In this document: in pieces, positions 16,872-25,956 of the stretch | Numbering within the stretch: the stretch's first letter is position 1 | How the letters are laid out: each line of letters begins with the position of its first letter | Assembly: GCA_934196725.1 (NCBI GenBank) | Contig: CAKPWR010000040.1 | Span: forward strand, 1-26,210 | DNA length: 26,210 bases | Reading direction: 5' to 3' | Source of the DNA: an uncultured Prevotella sp. | GTDB taxonomy: Bacteria > Bacteroidota > Bacteroidia > Bacteroidales > Bacteroidaceae | The notes under the pieces: generated by a model | Database searches by the model: none | Told to the model about the DNA's origin: nothing | The model's input: the letters and a program-made list of their open reading frames with translations, nothing else | Position numbers and translations under genes: made by a program

Positions 16872-19800
16872 ATGATGAAGCAGGTAAAATTTAAATTGCC
16901 TCTCAGAGCATTGACCCTCGCAGGTGGTCTGCTTCTGACGGTGAGTTCCTTTGCGCAAGGTAATGCGATTAAGGGACATGTGAAGGATGCTTCCGGTGAG
17001 CCTGTCATGGGTGCTACCATTACAGTAAACGGTAAGGCTGTCGGCATTACTGACATGGATGGTAACTTCTCTGTTGATGCAGCTCCAGGTACAAACATTA
17101 CTTTCACTTATCTGGGAATGACTCCACAGACAGTGAAGGCTGCCAATAACATGAACATCACCTTGCAGGATGACTCTCAGTCTTTGAACGAAGTCGTAGT
17201 CATCGGTTATGGTGTAGCAAAGAAGAACGACTTGACTGGTTCTGTTACAGCTATCAAGCCAGACTCTAAGAACAAGGGTGTGGTTGTCAATGCACAGGAT
17301 ATGCTTACAGGTAAGGTTGCCGGTGTAAACATTACCAGCAACGACGGTACTCCTGGTGGTGGTGCAAAGATCCGTGTACGTGGTGGTTCTTCTTTGAATG
17401 CTTCTAACGACCCATTGATCGTTATCGATGGTCTGGCTATGGACAACGATGGTGTCAAGGGTCTTTCTAACCTCCTTTCTGTAGTAAACCCACAGGATAT
17501 TGAGTCTTTCAGTGTCTTGAAGGATGCTTCTGCAACTGCTATCTATGGTTCCCGTGGTTCTAACGGTGTCATCATCATTACAACCAAGAAGGGCCGCAAG
17601 GGTCAGAAGCCTACCGTTTCATATTCTGGTAGCGTAACTATCAGCGAAAAGAAGAACACAATCGATGTTCTTAGCGCTGACGAGTTCCGTGCAAATGTTG
17701 AAAGACTGTATGGCAAAGACAGTGAGGCTTATAGCGCACTGGGTACAGCCAACACCAACTGGCAGGATTTGATTTACCGCACAGCTGTCAGCCACGACCA
17801 CAACATTACAGTTGCTGGTTCTGCCAAGAATCTCCCATACCGTGTTTCTGTAGGTTATACAGACCAGCAGGGTATCATAAAGACATCAGACTTCAAGCGT
17901 GCTACAGCATCTTTGAACTTGAACCCATCATTCTTCCAGGATCACTTGACATTGAACCTGAATGCCAAGGGTATGTATGCCAGAACCTTATATACTGATG
18001 GTTCTGTAGTTTCATCAGCTGTAAGAATGGACCCAACTCAGGATCCATACAAGTTTACATCTCAATACCACAAGAATCAGTTGGGCAGCTATATGAAAGA
18101 GACTCTCTACAACTATGGTTGCTATTTCCAGTGGTCAAAGAAAGCAGAATTTGGTGACAATACATGGCCTTTCACTTATGACAGCACCACACAGATGCCT
18201 AACCCTCTGTCTTTGCTGGATCAGGGCAGTCAGATTGCTCACAGCCGTTCATTCATCGGTAGTGCAGACATCGACTATAAGGTACACGGTTTCGAGGACT
18301 TGAGATTGCATGCTACCTTGGGTGCAGATATTTCAAAGGGTCGCCAGAGCCAGTCATTTGCTCCATCTTGCACAAGCGCAATGTACTATGGCAGCTACGG
18401 TGGTGAGGAAATTCTGAAGCGCAACCTCTCTTTGAGTGCTTACGCTCAGTACTACAAGGATTTCAACAAGATTCATCACTTCGACATTATGGCTGGTTAT
18501 GAGTGGCAGCACTTCTGGCGCAGCAAGAACAATGACTATGTAGGCTATTATGAAGATACAAATAACGATGCAAGTCTTGCTGGCACAGAGCGTCCTCATA
18601 CTCCATATAGCGAGAAGAGCGAAAGCTACCTGGTATCTTTCTTCGGACGTGCCAACTACACATTGCTCGACCGTTACTTCCTGACAGCAACCGTTCGTGA
18701 TGATGGTTCTTCACGTTTCAAGGAGCACTGGGCATGGTTCCCATCATTCGCCTTTGCATGGAAGGCTAACGAAGAAGCATTCCTGAAGAACGCTAACTGG
18801 TTGTCTGACTTGAAACTCCGTCTGGGTTATGGTAAGACTGGTCAGCAGGCTGGTTCTATCGGTGACTATGAGTGGATTCCTTCTTATTCTATCAGCACTG
18901 GTACAAACGGTTTCTATCCTGTTACTGGCACAGGTGAACTTTATAGACCAAACAACTACCGTCCTGACTTGAAGTGGGAAACAACCTCTACCTACAACGT
19001 AGGTTTGGATTGGGGCATCATGGATCAGAGATTGTCTGGTAGCGTAGATTGGTACTACAGAAAGACTACCGATCTGTTGAACTATGCTCCACTTTCTTCT
19101 ATGGCAGGTTACAAGAACCAGGCATGGCAGAACATCGGTTCCTTGAAGAATACCGGTGTTGAAGCAGCTATTACCTGGCGTGCTATCCAGACTAAGGACT
19201 GGTTCTGGACCATGACATACAACTTCACTTACAACAAGAACGAGATTACCGACTTGAATGGTGTATCTGAGAATGGTGCTCCTGTTGTTAATACAAACAT
19301 CAAGGTAGGTGATGGTTCTGGTGCTTATCTGCAGGCTAACCAGGTGGGTTATGCAATGAACTCATACTATGTTTACCAGCAGGTTTACGACAAGAACGGC
19401 AAGCCAATTGAGAACTGCGTAGTTGACCGTAACGGTGACGGTAAGATCAATGAAAGCGATAAGTATCTCTACAAGAGCCCAGCAGCTCCTGTAACTATGG
19501 GCTTCTCTTCTCGCCTGGAATACAAGAACTGGGACTTCGGTTTCTCTTTGCGTGCAAGCCTCGGCAACTATGTATATAACAATGTTGAGCAGGGCATGAG
19601 TAACATGAATACAGGTGAGTGGTTCTCTAACTCTTTGAAGTACTTCTCTAACCGTTTGAAGAGTACTGTTGAGAGAAACTGGCAGACCTACGAGATCACT
19701 TCTAAGTTGTCTGACTACTATGTGAAGAACGCTTCGTTCCTGAAGTGCGACAACATCACATTGGGTTATAGCTTCAACAACTTGTTTAAGTCAAGCGGCT

Positions 19801-19955
19801 GGCATGGACTTTCAGGTCGTGCATACGCTACTGCATCAAATGTATTCACAATAACCAATTATGACGGTTTGGATCCAGAAGTAGGCGATGGTAACGACAA
19901 CAACCTCTACCCACGTCCATTCTCTGTAGTAGTTGGTCTTAGCTTGAATTTCTAA
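16872..19955 (+). CDS. susC: SusC TonB-dependent outer-membrane starch-oligosaccharide transporter
   Basis: 1027 residues. Signal peptide MMKQVKFKLPLRALTLAGG to about VSSFAQ (29); carboxypeptidase-regulatory-like domain (about 31-105, GHVKDASGEPVMGATITV); the conserved EVVVIGYGVAKKNDLTGSV segment; plug (KIRVRGGSSLNASNDPLIVI, VLKDASATAIYGSRGSNGV); then the 22-strand barrel, ending VVGLSLNF with the expected terminal aromatic. It forms the pore of the SusCD complex that takes malto-oligosaccharides into the periplasm using TonB energy. First gene of the susC-D-E-F operon, 18 bp before susD. Starch specificity is inferred from its divergence from lacI and the amylolytic neighbours. A second ATG at 16875 is an equally possible start. 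Confidence 0.96.
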   Translation: MMKQVKFKLPLRALTLAGGLLLTVSSFAQGNAIKGHVKDASGEPVMGATITVNGKAVGITDMDGNFSVDAAPGTNITFTYLGMTPQTVKAANNMNITLQDDSQSLNEVVVIGYGVAKKNDLTGSVTAIKPDSKNKGVVVNAQDMLTGKVAGVNITSNDGTPGGGAKIRVRGGSSLNASNDPLIVIDGLAMDNDGVKGLSNLLSVVNPQDIESFSVLKDASATAIYGSRGSNGVIIITTKKGRKGQKPTVSYSGSVTISEKKNTIDVLSADEFRANVERLYGKDSEAYSALGTANTNWQDLIYRTAVSHDHNITVAGSAKNLPYRVSVGYTDQQGIIKTSDFKRATASLNLNPSFFQDHLTLNLNAKGMYARTLYTDGSVVSSAVRMDPTQDPYKFTSQYHKNQLGSYMKETLYNYGCYFQWSKKAEFGDNTWPFTYDSTTQMPNPLSLLDQGSQIAHSRSFIGSADIDYKVHGFEDLRLHATLGADISKGRQSQSFAPSCTSAMYYGSYGGEEILKRNLSLSAYAQYYKDFNKIHHFDIMAGYEWQHFWRSKNNDYVGYYEDTNNDASLAGTERPHTPYSEKSESYLVSFFGRANYTLLDRYFLTATVRDDGSSRFKEHWAWFPSFAFAWKANEEAFLKNANWLSDLKLRLGYGKTGQQAGSIGDYEWIPSYSISTGTNGFYPVTGTGELYRPNNYRPDLKWETTSTYNVGLDWGIMDQRLSGSVDWYYRKTTDLLNYAPLSSMAGYKNQAWQNIGSLKNTGVEAAITWRAIQTKDWFWTMTYNFTYNKNEITDLNGVSENGAPVVNTNIKVGDGSGAYLQANQVGYAMNSYYVYQQVYDKNGKPIENCVVDRNGDGKINESDKYLYKSPAAPVTMGFSSRLEYKNWDFGFSLRASLGNYVYNNVEQGMSNMNTGEWFSNSLKYFSNRLKSTVERNWQTYEITSKLSDYYVKNASFLKCDNITLGYSFNNLFKSSGWHGLSGRAYATASNVFTITNYDGLDPEVGDGNDNNLYPRPFSVVVGLSLNF

Positions 19956-19973
19956 TAAGAAAGGATATCAATT

Positions 19974-21590
19974 ATGAAAAAATATATTAAAAATATTGTT
20001 CCTGTAGCAGCACTCCTGCTTACAATGGGAACAGCAACATCATGTGTCGGTGATTTGGACGTTACTCCGATTAACCCAAACATCCAGACAGGCCTTAACA
20101 TCGATGGTCTTTTCAACAAGTGCTACGCTAACTTTGCCCTGGCAGGTAATGGTGGTGCTAATGGTGACTGCGACATTGATGGTATTGATGGTGGTACATC
20201 TGGTTTTGTACGCCAGACATTCAATGCAAACGAATTACCAACCGATGAGGCTATCTGCGGTTGGGGTGATGATGGTATAGCCGGCTTCTGCTATAATAGC
20301 TACAATGCCACAAACCCGATGTTGACCGGTTTGTACGCCCGTATTACAACAGGTATTGCTTATTGCAACCAGTATCTTGCTGAAGCAGGAGATCAGGATG
20401 CAACCAAGCTTGCAGAGATTCGCTTCCTGAGAGCATACGAATATTTTAGCTTGATGGACGGATGGGGCAACATCCCATTTACACTTCAGCCATTGACCAA
20501 GCCTGAAAGATATACCAGAGCACAGGTTTACGAATGGCTCGAGAAGGAGCTTCTTGAAATAGAGCCAAACCTTTCTGAAGCAAAGGCTAAGAAGTCAACA
20601 GATGCCGGTTACGGTCGTGTAGATAAGGCTGCATGCTGGTTGCTTCTTTCCCGCCTCTACCTCAATGCAGAGGTTTATACAGGCACACCTCAGTGGGAGA
20701 AGGCTAAGTCATACGCCAAGAAGGTGATGGATTCTTCTTATAAGCTGAACACCCAAAGCGTAAACGGTTGGAGTGCTTACCAGATGCTCTTCATGGGCGA
20801 TAACGGTGAGACAGATGCTGCTTACGAGGGTATCTTCCCTCTCTTGCAGGATGGTTTGAAGACCACAAGCTGGGGTACTACACTCTTCCTGTTGGCTTCT
20901 ACCTACGATCAAGATATGCACGCAAATCCAAACAACCCTAAAGCTACCAATGGTACTGACCAGGCTTGGGGTGGTAACCGCGCTCGTCCTGACTTGGTGA
21001 AGAAGTTCTTCCCTAATGGTAACGTTCCAAATCTTGAAAGCTACGCTACAGCAGAAGCTGCCGGTGACGACCGTGCTCTCTTCAATGGTGTAAACCGTTC
21101 ATTGGATAATGATGACGTTTCTACTTTCAAGAGCGGTTTCGGTGTTGCTAAGTTTACCAACTTCAAGACAGACGGTAGCGCAGGTCATGATGCTACATTC
21201 CCAGATGCAGACTTCTTCCTGATGCGTGCTGCAGAGGCATACCTGAACTTTGCAGAAGCTGATGCCCGCCTGCATGGTGATCAGACTACAGAGGAAGGTA
21301 CCGCAGCTATCAATGCTATCCGCAAACGTGCACATGCCTCTACTCGTGAAGACAAGGGCTATTCTCTGAGCGATATCTGCGATGAATGGAGCCGTGAGTT
21401 CTACTTCGAGGGTCGCCGTCGTATGGATCTGATCCGTTTCAACCGTTACGGTGGCAATGTCAACTACAACTGGCAGTGGAAGGGTGGCACCAAGGAAGGC
21501 CGTAACTTCTCTAAAGATTTGAATATCTTTGCTATCCCAACCAACGAGTTGACATCTAACAAGAATCTGATTCAGAACCCTGGATATTAA
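19974..21590 (+). CDS. susD: SusD-family starch-binding outer-membrane lipoprotein
   Basis: 538 residues. Lipoprotein signal MKKYIKNIVPVAALLLTMGT with acceptor Cys24 (ATSC), so lipid-anchored on the cell surface. RagB/SusD features include a TPR-rich helical core (AEIRFLRAYEYFSLMDGWGNIP), RVDKAACWLLLSRLYLNAEVY, DADFFLMRAAEAYLNFAEAD, AINAIRKRA, and the C-terminal EFYFEGRRRMDLIRFNRYGG with IFAIPTNEL before the end. It caps the SusC pore and binds the glucan. Ordered directly after susC as in all SusCD pairs. Confidence 0.96.
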   Translation: MKKYIKNIVPVAALLLTMGTATSCVGDLDVTPINPNIQTGLNIDGLFNKCYANFALAGNGGANGDCDIDGIDGGTSGFVRQTFNANELPTDEAICGWGDDGIAGFCYNSYNATNPMLTGLYARITTGIAYCNQYLAEAGDQDATKLAEIRFLRAYEYFSLMDGWGNIPFTLQPLTKPERYTRAQVYEWLEKELLEIEPNLSEAKAKKSTDAGYGRVDKAACWLLLSRLYLNAEVYTGTPQWEKAKSYAKKVMDSSYKLNTQSVNGWSAYQMLFMGDNGETDAAYEGIFPLLQDGLKTTSWGTTLFLLASTYDQDMHANPNNPKATNGTDQAWGGNRARPDLVKKFFPNGNVPNLESYATAEAAGDDRALFNGVNRSLDNDDVSTFKSGFGVAKFTNFKTDGSAGHDATFPDADFFLMRAAEAYLNFAEADARLHGDQTTEEGTAAINAIRKRAHASTREDKGYSLSDICDEWSREFYFEGRRRMDLIRFNRYGGNVNYNWQWKGGTKEGRNFSKDLNIFAIPTNELTSNKNLIQNPGY

Positions 21591-21616
21591 TTCGCAAACA
21601 TAAAAAGGAATTCATT

Positions 21617-22771
21617 ATGAAAAATATAATTAAATCAGCTCTACTCGTTGTCATGAGTTTAACTCTCATGACAGCTTGTAGCGACGACAATGACTCTAAT
21701 CCGTCTATTCAGACACCAACAGAGTTCAAATTGAATACTCCAGCATTGGAGAATACACCAATCGACCTGGCGAATTCGTCTAAGATTATGTTGACCTGCT
21801 CACAGCCTAACTATGGCTATACAGCTAGCGTTCAATATACAGTACAGGTTGCTACAGATGAAAATATGACTGATGCTGTAGAGCTTTCAGAAACCAGCTC
21901 AAGTGCCAAGGTTGCAATTGATGCAGCTTCATTGGCAAGTACCTTGACTAACATCTATGTGCAAAAAGGCAAGACTGAGGCTGATTTCCCTATGGACGTT
22001 AAAGCTTACTTCCGCTTGAAGGCAAACATTGTGACCAGCAATGGTAATGTTGTAGAAGGAACAGAGATTCTTTCTAATGTAGTTTCACTCAACAAGATTC
22101 ACCTTTTGTTCTCATTGCCACCTGTCAACTTGCCTAGCCATATATATGTAGTAGGTAACTTCTGCGACTGGAAATTCGACAACTGCTTCGACATGGTTCA
22201 GGTTTATGGTACAGACAATACATTCTGGCGTCTTGTCTATATTGACGAAAGTGGTATCAAGTTGAATTCTGCTCAGGAATTTAATGGCAACGAAAAGGGT
22301 TATGCTGGCATTACAGTTTCCGGCGACTGCAAGGACGATATCATCGACAAGGATGGCAATATCGCTTCTAGCAAACCAGGCTGGTATCTCGTAATCGTAA
22401 CAACATCTGTTGTAAACCGTGAAATCCACTATGACGTTCAGTTCAACAAGCCAACAATCTGGCTGATTGGCCCTGCAGCGGGTAGCGACGATTTCGCAGA
22501 GGAAGCTGAAGGCTGGTCATTCACCGTACCTACAACCAAGGACGGAGAATTCGTATCTCCTGCATTCGTAGGTTCTGTTCCTGCTGGTACTGATAAGGGT
22601 GTACGTATGTACGTTAAGATTCCTGGACACGACTGGTGGCATTCTGAGTTCGTCACATTAGACGGTAAGATCCAGTACCGTGCTACTGGCGGTGACCAGA
22701 CTAGAGCTACAGGTTCTGTAGGTCAGCAGGTTCATCTCAACTTCTCTAAGGGAACAGGTGAAATCAAGTAA
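21617..22771 (+). CDS. susE: SusE-like surface starch-binding lipoprotein
   Basis: 384 residues. Lipoprotein signal with Cys21 (SLTLMTAC) followed by SDDND, the acidic tail that directs surface export in Bacteroidota. An N-terminal SusE immunoglobulin-like domain (about 31-163, TPTEFKLNTPALENTPIDL) is followed by two carbohydrate-binding modules: about 172-278 (HIYVVGNFCDWKFDN) and 280-384 (IWLIGPAAGS, HDWWHSEF). It helps hold starch at the cell surface next to SusC/D. It lies 26 bp after susD and 24 bp before the next gene. Assignment as SusE rather than SusF rests on order and on having one module fewer. Confidence 0.9.
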   Translation: MKNIIKSALLVVMSLTLMTACSDDNDSNPSIQTPTEFKLNTPALENTPIDLANSSKIMLTCSQPNYGYTASVQYTVQVATDENMTDAVELSETSSSAKVAIDAASLASTLTNIYVQKGKTEADFPMDVKAYFRLKANIVTSNGNVVEGTEILSNVVSLNKIHLLFSLPPVNLPSHIYVVGNFCDWKFDNCFDMVQVYGTDNTFWRLVYIDESGIKLNSAQEFNGNEKGYAGITVSGDCKDDIIDKDGNIASSKPGWYLVIVTTSVVNREIHYDVQFNKPTIWLIGPAAGSDDFAEEAEGWSFTVPTTKDGEFVSPAFVGSVPAGTDKGVRMYVKIPGHDWWHSEFVTLDGKIQYRATGGDQTRATGSVGQQVHLNFSKGTGEIK

Positions 22772-22795
22772 ATAACGATTTAAAATCGAAAGACA

Positions 22796-24256
22796 ATGAA
22801 AAAGTTATCATTATATATCTCTATCGCACTTGCAGGCCTCTTCATGGGGTCCTGCAGCGAAGATTTCAAAGACTGGGCAGATCCTCAGACTAATCCACAG
22901 GAAGATGCCGTTACAATTCCTGGCTACCAGGCAAGTGGCGTTAACGCATTCGACTTGGCTAACGTTGCAGATAGCGTGAATGTTTATACCATCAGCTCTG
23001 CCACTCTTCCAGAAGGTTTCGAATTGGGAAACAGCCGAATCGAACTGACTCCTGAGGGTGTAGAAAATGCAACTGCCACAGAAGTAAAGACTTCTAATGA
23101 TGGTAAAGCTACCAAGGCAGACCTGCAGGCTCTTATTGAAAGCGTTTATGGAAAGGCTCCTGTAGCTCGCACCTTCGACGGTCATGTTTACACAACTGCC
23201 GTAAAGGATGGACAGGCTGCTCTGATTGATGCAGGTACAGTAAAGGTGACAGCTACACCTGTAGCTCCTAACATCTCTCAGAACTACTATATCATTGGTG
23301 GTACTTTGGATTGGAAAGCTGATGCAGCAAAGACCCAGAAGTTCAACCATAGCGACATTAATGTTTACGACGACCCTATCTTCACAATCACAATTCCTGC
23401 AAAGGAGGGTGACGATACTTGGTTCGGTATTGTAGATGACGCAGCTTGCGAAGCTATAGCTGCTAATAATGACTGGAATTCTGTTCTCGGTACAGCAAAG
23501 GGTAACGGCAAAAACGCTCTGAATGAGACAGAGCAGTTGGATACCCGTGCAAAGGTTGGCGACGATGCTTCATTCAAGGTTCCTGCAAGTGCTGGTGCCA
23601 AGTACATCAAGGTTGAGATCAATATGTTGGACTACACCTACAAGATTACTCCTCTCTCATTCGGTGAGTACTTCTATGAGATTGGCGGTGATTCTAATTG
23701 GAAGTCAACAAATGCCCTCTATGGTGGAAATGGTGACGGCAAGTATCAGGGATTCTATTACCTGAATGGCGAGTTCAAGTTCAAGCCACAGGCTGGAAGT
23801 GGACCTGATGACTGGGCTGGTGACTATGAATTCGATGGCGAAGGCAAGATTGCAGACAATGGTAACGGCAAGAACTGCCCTGACCCAGGTGCAGGTTTCT
23901 ACCAGATTGACGTTGACTTGCAGGCTGGTACATATGCTTTGACTAAGGTTAATTCCATCACTGTAGTAGGCAACCACAACGGTTGGAAACAGGATGACGC
24001 TAACTGCCACATGACATACAATGCAGAGGCAGGTTGCTGGGAACTCACAACCGCATTGAAGGATGGCTTCAAGTTTGCCATGAACGATGATTGGGCAATA
24101 AGCTGGGGTGGTGCTAACGGCGACCCAACTGCATACAACAACATTTCAGTTAATAATGGTAAGGACCTCAACGCTCCTGAGGGCGAAGGCACATACAAGA
24201 TTCAGCTCTACCTCTCTCACGAGGGTGCTAACAAGGTGGTTCTCACCAAGCAGTAA
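22796..24256 (+). CDS. susF: SusF-like surface starch-binding lipoprotein, three binding modules
   Basis: 486 residues. Lipoprotein signal with Cys20 (LAGLFMGSC) followed by SEDFKD. An N-terminal immunoglobulin-like part (about 30-155) precedes three tandem SusE/SusF-type starch-binding modules: about 163-287 (YYIIGGTLDWKAD), 290-384 (YFYEIGGDSNWKS) and 387-486 (SITVVGNHNGWKQD), each with the Trp-Lys motif that stacks on glucose rings in this family. Last gene of the operon. The expected next gene in the classical order, the surface amylase susG, does not follow. Confidence 0.92.
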   Translation: MKKLSLYISIALAGLFMGSCSEDFKDWADPQTNPQEDAVTIPGYQASGVNAFDLANVADSVNVYTISSATLPEGFELGNSRIELTPEGVENATATEVKTSNDGKATKADLQALIESVYGKAPVARTFDGHVYTTAVKDGQAALIDAGTVKVTATPVAPNISQNYYIIGGTLDWKADAAKTQKFNHSDINVYDDPIFTITIPAKEGDDTWFGIVDDAACEAIAANNDWNSVLGTAKGNGKNALNETEQLDTRAKVGDDASFKVPASAGAKYIKVEINMLDYTYKITPLSFGEYFYEIGGDSNWKSTNALYGGNGDGKYQGFYYLNGEFKFKPQAGSGPDDWAGDYEFDGEGKIADNGNGKNCPDPGAGFYQIDVDLQAGTYALTKVNSITVVGNHNGWKQDDANCHMTYNAEAGCWELTTALKDGFKFAMNDDWAISWGGANGDPTAYNNISVNNGKDLNAPEGEGTYKIQLYLSHEGANKVVLTKQ

Positions 24257-24302
24257 ATAAACTACAAATAGATTTACTTCATCATAATAAATCTATATAT
24301 TC

Positions 24303-24342
24303 AATAGGCGGCTCTCCCAATCCGAGAGTCGCCTATTTTTTT
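24303..24342 (+). terminator. Terminator downstream of susF (module copy 1)
   Basis: A 14-bp stem AATAGGCGGCTCTC (24303-24316) with 24324-24337 (one G-T), loop 24317-24323, then a run of seven T. It lies 47 bp past the susF stop. The arms are identical to the hairpin after vapD; the loops differ. An A/T-rich hairpin without T-run (24268-24296) precedes it. Confidence 0.85.
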
Positions 24343-24399
24343 CTTTATCACCCTCCCTACATTTTCCCCCAAAACCTTGGAAGTTACGAGGAAAAGTCG

Positions 24400-24407
24400 T
24401 ATCTTTG
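24400..24407 (+). promoter_or_regulatory. -7 box of the ORF6N-vapD operon
   Basis: TATCTTTG, full consensus, 19 bp after TTGG. The copy before the rpn gene reads TAACTTTG at 26013-26020, so the promoter function is preserved in both modules. Confidence 0.75.
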
Positions 24408-24454
24408 CCAACGAATAGCAATATTGCGTCCACGACCTTATAAAACGTAAGAAG

Positions 24455-25441
24455 ATGGCAAATAACATAGAAGATCAAGATAAGAGCGAACCGGTCGCAA
24501 ATTGTGACCAGTCCAAAATGGATGTCACAAAATATGATGACCATAAACTTGCAACTAACATAGAACCTCTCATAAAAGTAATTAGAGGACAACAAGTTAT
24601 GCTTGATAAAGATTTAGCCACCTTATATGGTGTAGAGACAAAAGTCCTTAATCAAACCGTTAAGCGTAACATAGAGCGATTTCCCAACGATTTTCGTTTT
24701 GAATTGAGTAAAGAAGAATGTTTGAGGTCACAAATTGTGACCTCAAACGGCAGAGGTGGTAACCGATACTCAACTTATGCCTTTACAGAACAAGGCGTGG
24801 CAATGCTTAGTAGTGTCCTTCGTTCGAAAACAGCCATAGAGGTAAACATTCAGATTATGCGAGCATTTGTTTCCATGCGTCATTTCATGGTAAATAATGC
24901 TTCTGTTTTTAGTCGTTTAGAAACAATGGAGTATCACCAGTTGGAAATTCTGCAACATCAACAAGATACCGATAAGCACATTGAGGCAACCAATAAGCGT
25001 ATAGATGAGGTGTTCCGCAGATTGGACGAGGGCAATGCGAAACCGAAGCAAGGAGTATTCTATAATGGGCAAATTTATGATGCCTATACTTTCGTTTCCG
25101 ATTTGATTAAGAGTGCAAAAAAGCGCATTATTCTTATCGACAACTATGTGGATGAAACTGTACTTACATTACTAGACAAAAGAGAACCTGAAGTGCCTGC
25201 TGTCATCTATACTCAGCAGATAAGTCGTCATTTCCAACTTGACATTGACCGCCATAACGCTCAATATGCACCAATAGCTGTTGAAACATTCCGTTTATCA
25301 CATGACCGCTTTCTTTGCATAGATGATGACGTTTATCATATAGGTGCTTCTATCAAGGATCTGGGCAAAAAGTGGTTTGGTTTCTCTAAAATGGAAATAC
25401 TTACACCTAATGAGTTGGTGGAAAGAATAAATAGAGGGTAA
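24455..25441 (+). CDS. ORF6N-domain DNA-binding protein with C-terminal PLD-like region
   Basis: 328 residues. After a charged 35-residue lead, the ORF6N domain spans about 36-122 (KVIRGQQVMLDKDLATLYGV, NQTVKRNIERFPNDFRFEL, YAFTEQGVAMLSSVLRS), a module typical of phage-derived KilA-N/ORF6N regulators. A probable coiled coil (about 150-190) follows, then a C-terminal region with AKKRIILIDNYVDE and HDRFLCIDDDVYHIG (283-297) resembling a phospholipase-D-like half-site in which the HxK motif has become HxR. DNA binding is supported by family; nuclease activity is doubtful. The start codon and first codons come from the repeated leader module. The coding sequence carries a 29-bp near-perfect palindrome at 24720-24748. 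Followed 12 bp later by the small gene and vapD, probably one operon. Confidence 0.85.
   Translation: MANNIEDQDKSEPVANCDQSKMDVTKYDDHKLATNIEPLIKVIRGQQVMLDKDLATLYGVETKVLNQTVKRNIERFPNDFRFELSKEECLRSQIVTSNGRGGNRYSTYAFTEQGVAMLSSVLRSKTAIEVNIQIMRAFVSMRHFMVNNASVFSRLETMEYHQLEILQHQQDTDKHIEATNKRIDEVFRRLDEGNAKPKQGVFYNGQIYDAYTFVSDLIKSAKKRIILIDNYVDETVLTLLDKREPEVPAVIYTQQISRHFQLDIDRHNAQYAPIAVETFRLSHDRFLCIDDDVYHIGASIKDLGKKWFGFSKMEILTPNELVERINRG
24720..24748. repeat. 29-bp palindrome inside the ORF6N gene
   Basis: Arms GTTTGAGGTCACAA (24720-24733) and its exact complement (24735-24748) around a single A. A related weaker copy, GGTCGCAA-A-TTGTGACC with one mismatched pair, lies at 24493-24509 near the start of the same gene. 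Confidence 0.9.
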
Positions 25442-25453
25442 TAAAATGAGAAA

Positions 25454-25648
25454 ATGAGAACAGGCGACAAAGTATTAATATCTCCAGACTTGACACATGC
25501 CAAAGACTGGACACAGGGCGAAGTGATTGAAGTTGAAAACAATCCTTTCGTTGGAATTGTCATCTCCGCAAAAACCGCAGATGGAAACATCTTCTTTGGA
25601 TACAAGGACTTATTTGAGCCAGCAAAGGAGGCAGTATGTACGCACTAG
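25454..25648 (+). CDS. Small protein upstream of vapD, possible antitoxin
   Basis: 64 residues: starts MRTGDKVLISPDLTHAKD, with EVIEVENNPFVGIVISAKT and NIFFGYKDLFEP. The pattern of short beta strands suggests an SH3-like small barrel; no catalytic motif. It overlaps the start of vapD by 13 bp in another frame, the arrangement expected for a translationally coupled antitoxin-toxin pair (compare VapX-VapD), and follows the ORF6N gene by 12 bp. Antitoxin function is inference from position and size. If vapD is dead, this gene may be a remnant still under selection or drifting. Confidence 0.65.
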   Translation: MRTGDKVLISPDLTHAKDWTQGEVIEVENNPFVGIVISAKTADGNIFFGYKDLFEPAKEAVCTH

Positions 25649-25917
25649 CATTTGATATGGTTATTTCCGATTTACAGAAATACTATGGTGAACCTTACAA
25701 CTAAGCTTACTACGAAATAAAAGAGCTTCTAAAAAAGAATGGTTTCGAGTGGGTGCAAGGCAGTACATACATGACGATGAATGATGATTTGACTGCACTT
25801 GTAAAAACAGTTATGGAGCTTTCTAAAATAGAGTGGTTTAAGAAATCAGTCAGAGATCTAAGAGGATTCAAAGTTGAAAGTTGGTCGAACTTTACTGATT
25901 TGGTTAAAAACTCATAG
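25636..25917 (+). pseudogene. vapD: VapD-family endoribonuclease gene with an in-frame stop
   Basis: Frame of 94 codons including the final stop. It reads MYALAFDMVISDLQKYYGEP then YN, a TAA at 25702-25704, and continues AYYEIKELLKKNGFEWVQGS, then TYMTMNDDLTALVKTVMEL, and later WFKKSVRDLRGFKVESWS to the TAG. MYAxxFD at the N-terminus, YNxAYxEI, GFEWxQGSxY and SVRDLRG are VapD hallmarks; VapD is a Cas2-like mRNA-cleaving toxin. Only the residue between N and A is replaced by stop, consistent with one base change from a Lys, Glu or Gln codon. Everything after the stop keeps frame and motifs, so the lesion looks recent. The product would be a 22-residue peptide unless read through. Confidence 0.85.
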
Positions 25918-25956
25918 AATAGGCGGCTCTCAGAATTGGAGAGTCGCCTATTTTTT
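25918..25956 (+). terminator. Terminator after vapD (module copy 2)
   Basis: Same 14-bp arms as after susF (25918-25931 with 25939-25952), loop AGAATTG instead of CCAATCC, followed by six T in all. It begins at the base after the vapD stop codon. Confidence 0.85.

Larger units (their letters stand above)
24303..24461 (+). repeat. Terminator/promoter/leader module, copy 1 (before ORF6N gene)
   Basis: A segment of about 159 bp repeated at 25918-26074, by eye over 90 percent identical, with differences clustered in the hairpin loop and the stretch after it. It contains terminator, promoter (TTGG at 24377-24380, 19 bp, TATCTTTG at 24400-24407), a leader with the palindrome GCAATATTGC, and the start ATGGCAA of the next gene. 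Confidence 0.92.

Noticed and set aside
22811..23350. Minus-strand frame of 179 codons
   Set aside because: Antisense to susF, composition unlike a protein (Cys and Ser rich), no promoter or neighbour support.
25118..25345. Active phospholipase-D-type nuclease in the ORF6N protein
   Set aside because: Only one half-site is visible and its HxK is HDR; not enough to claim catalysis.
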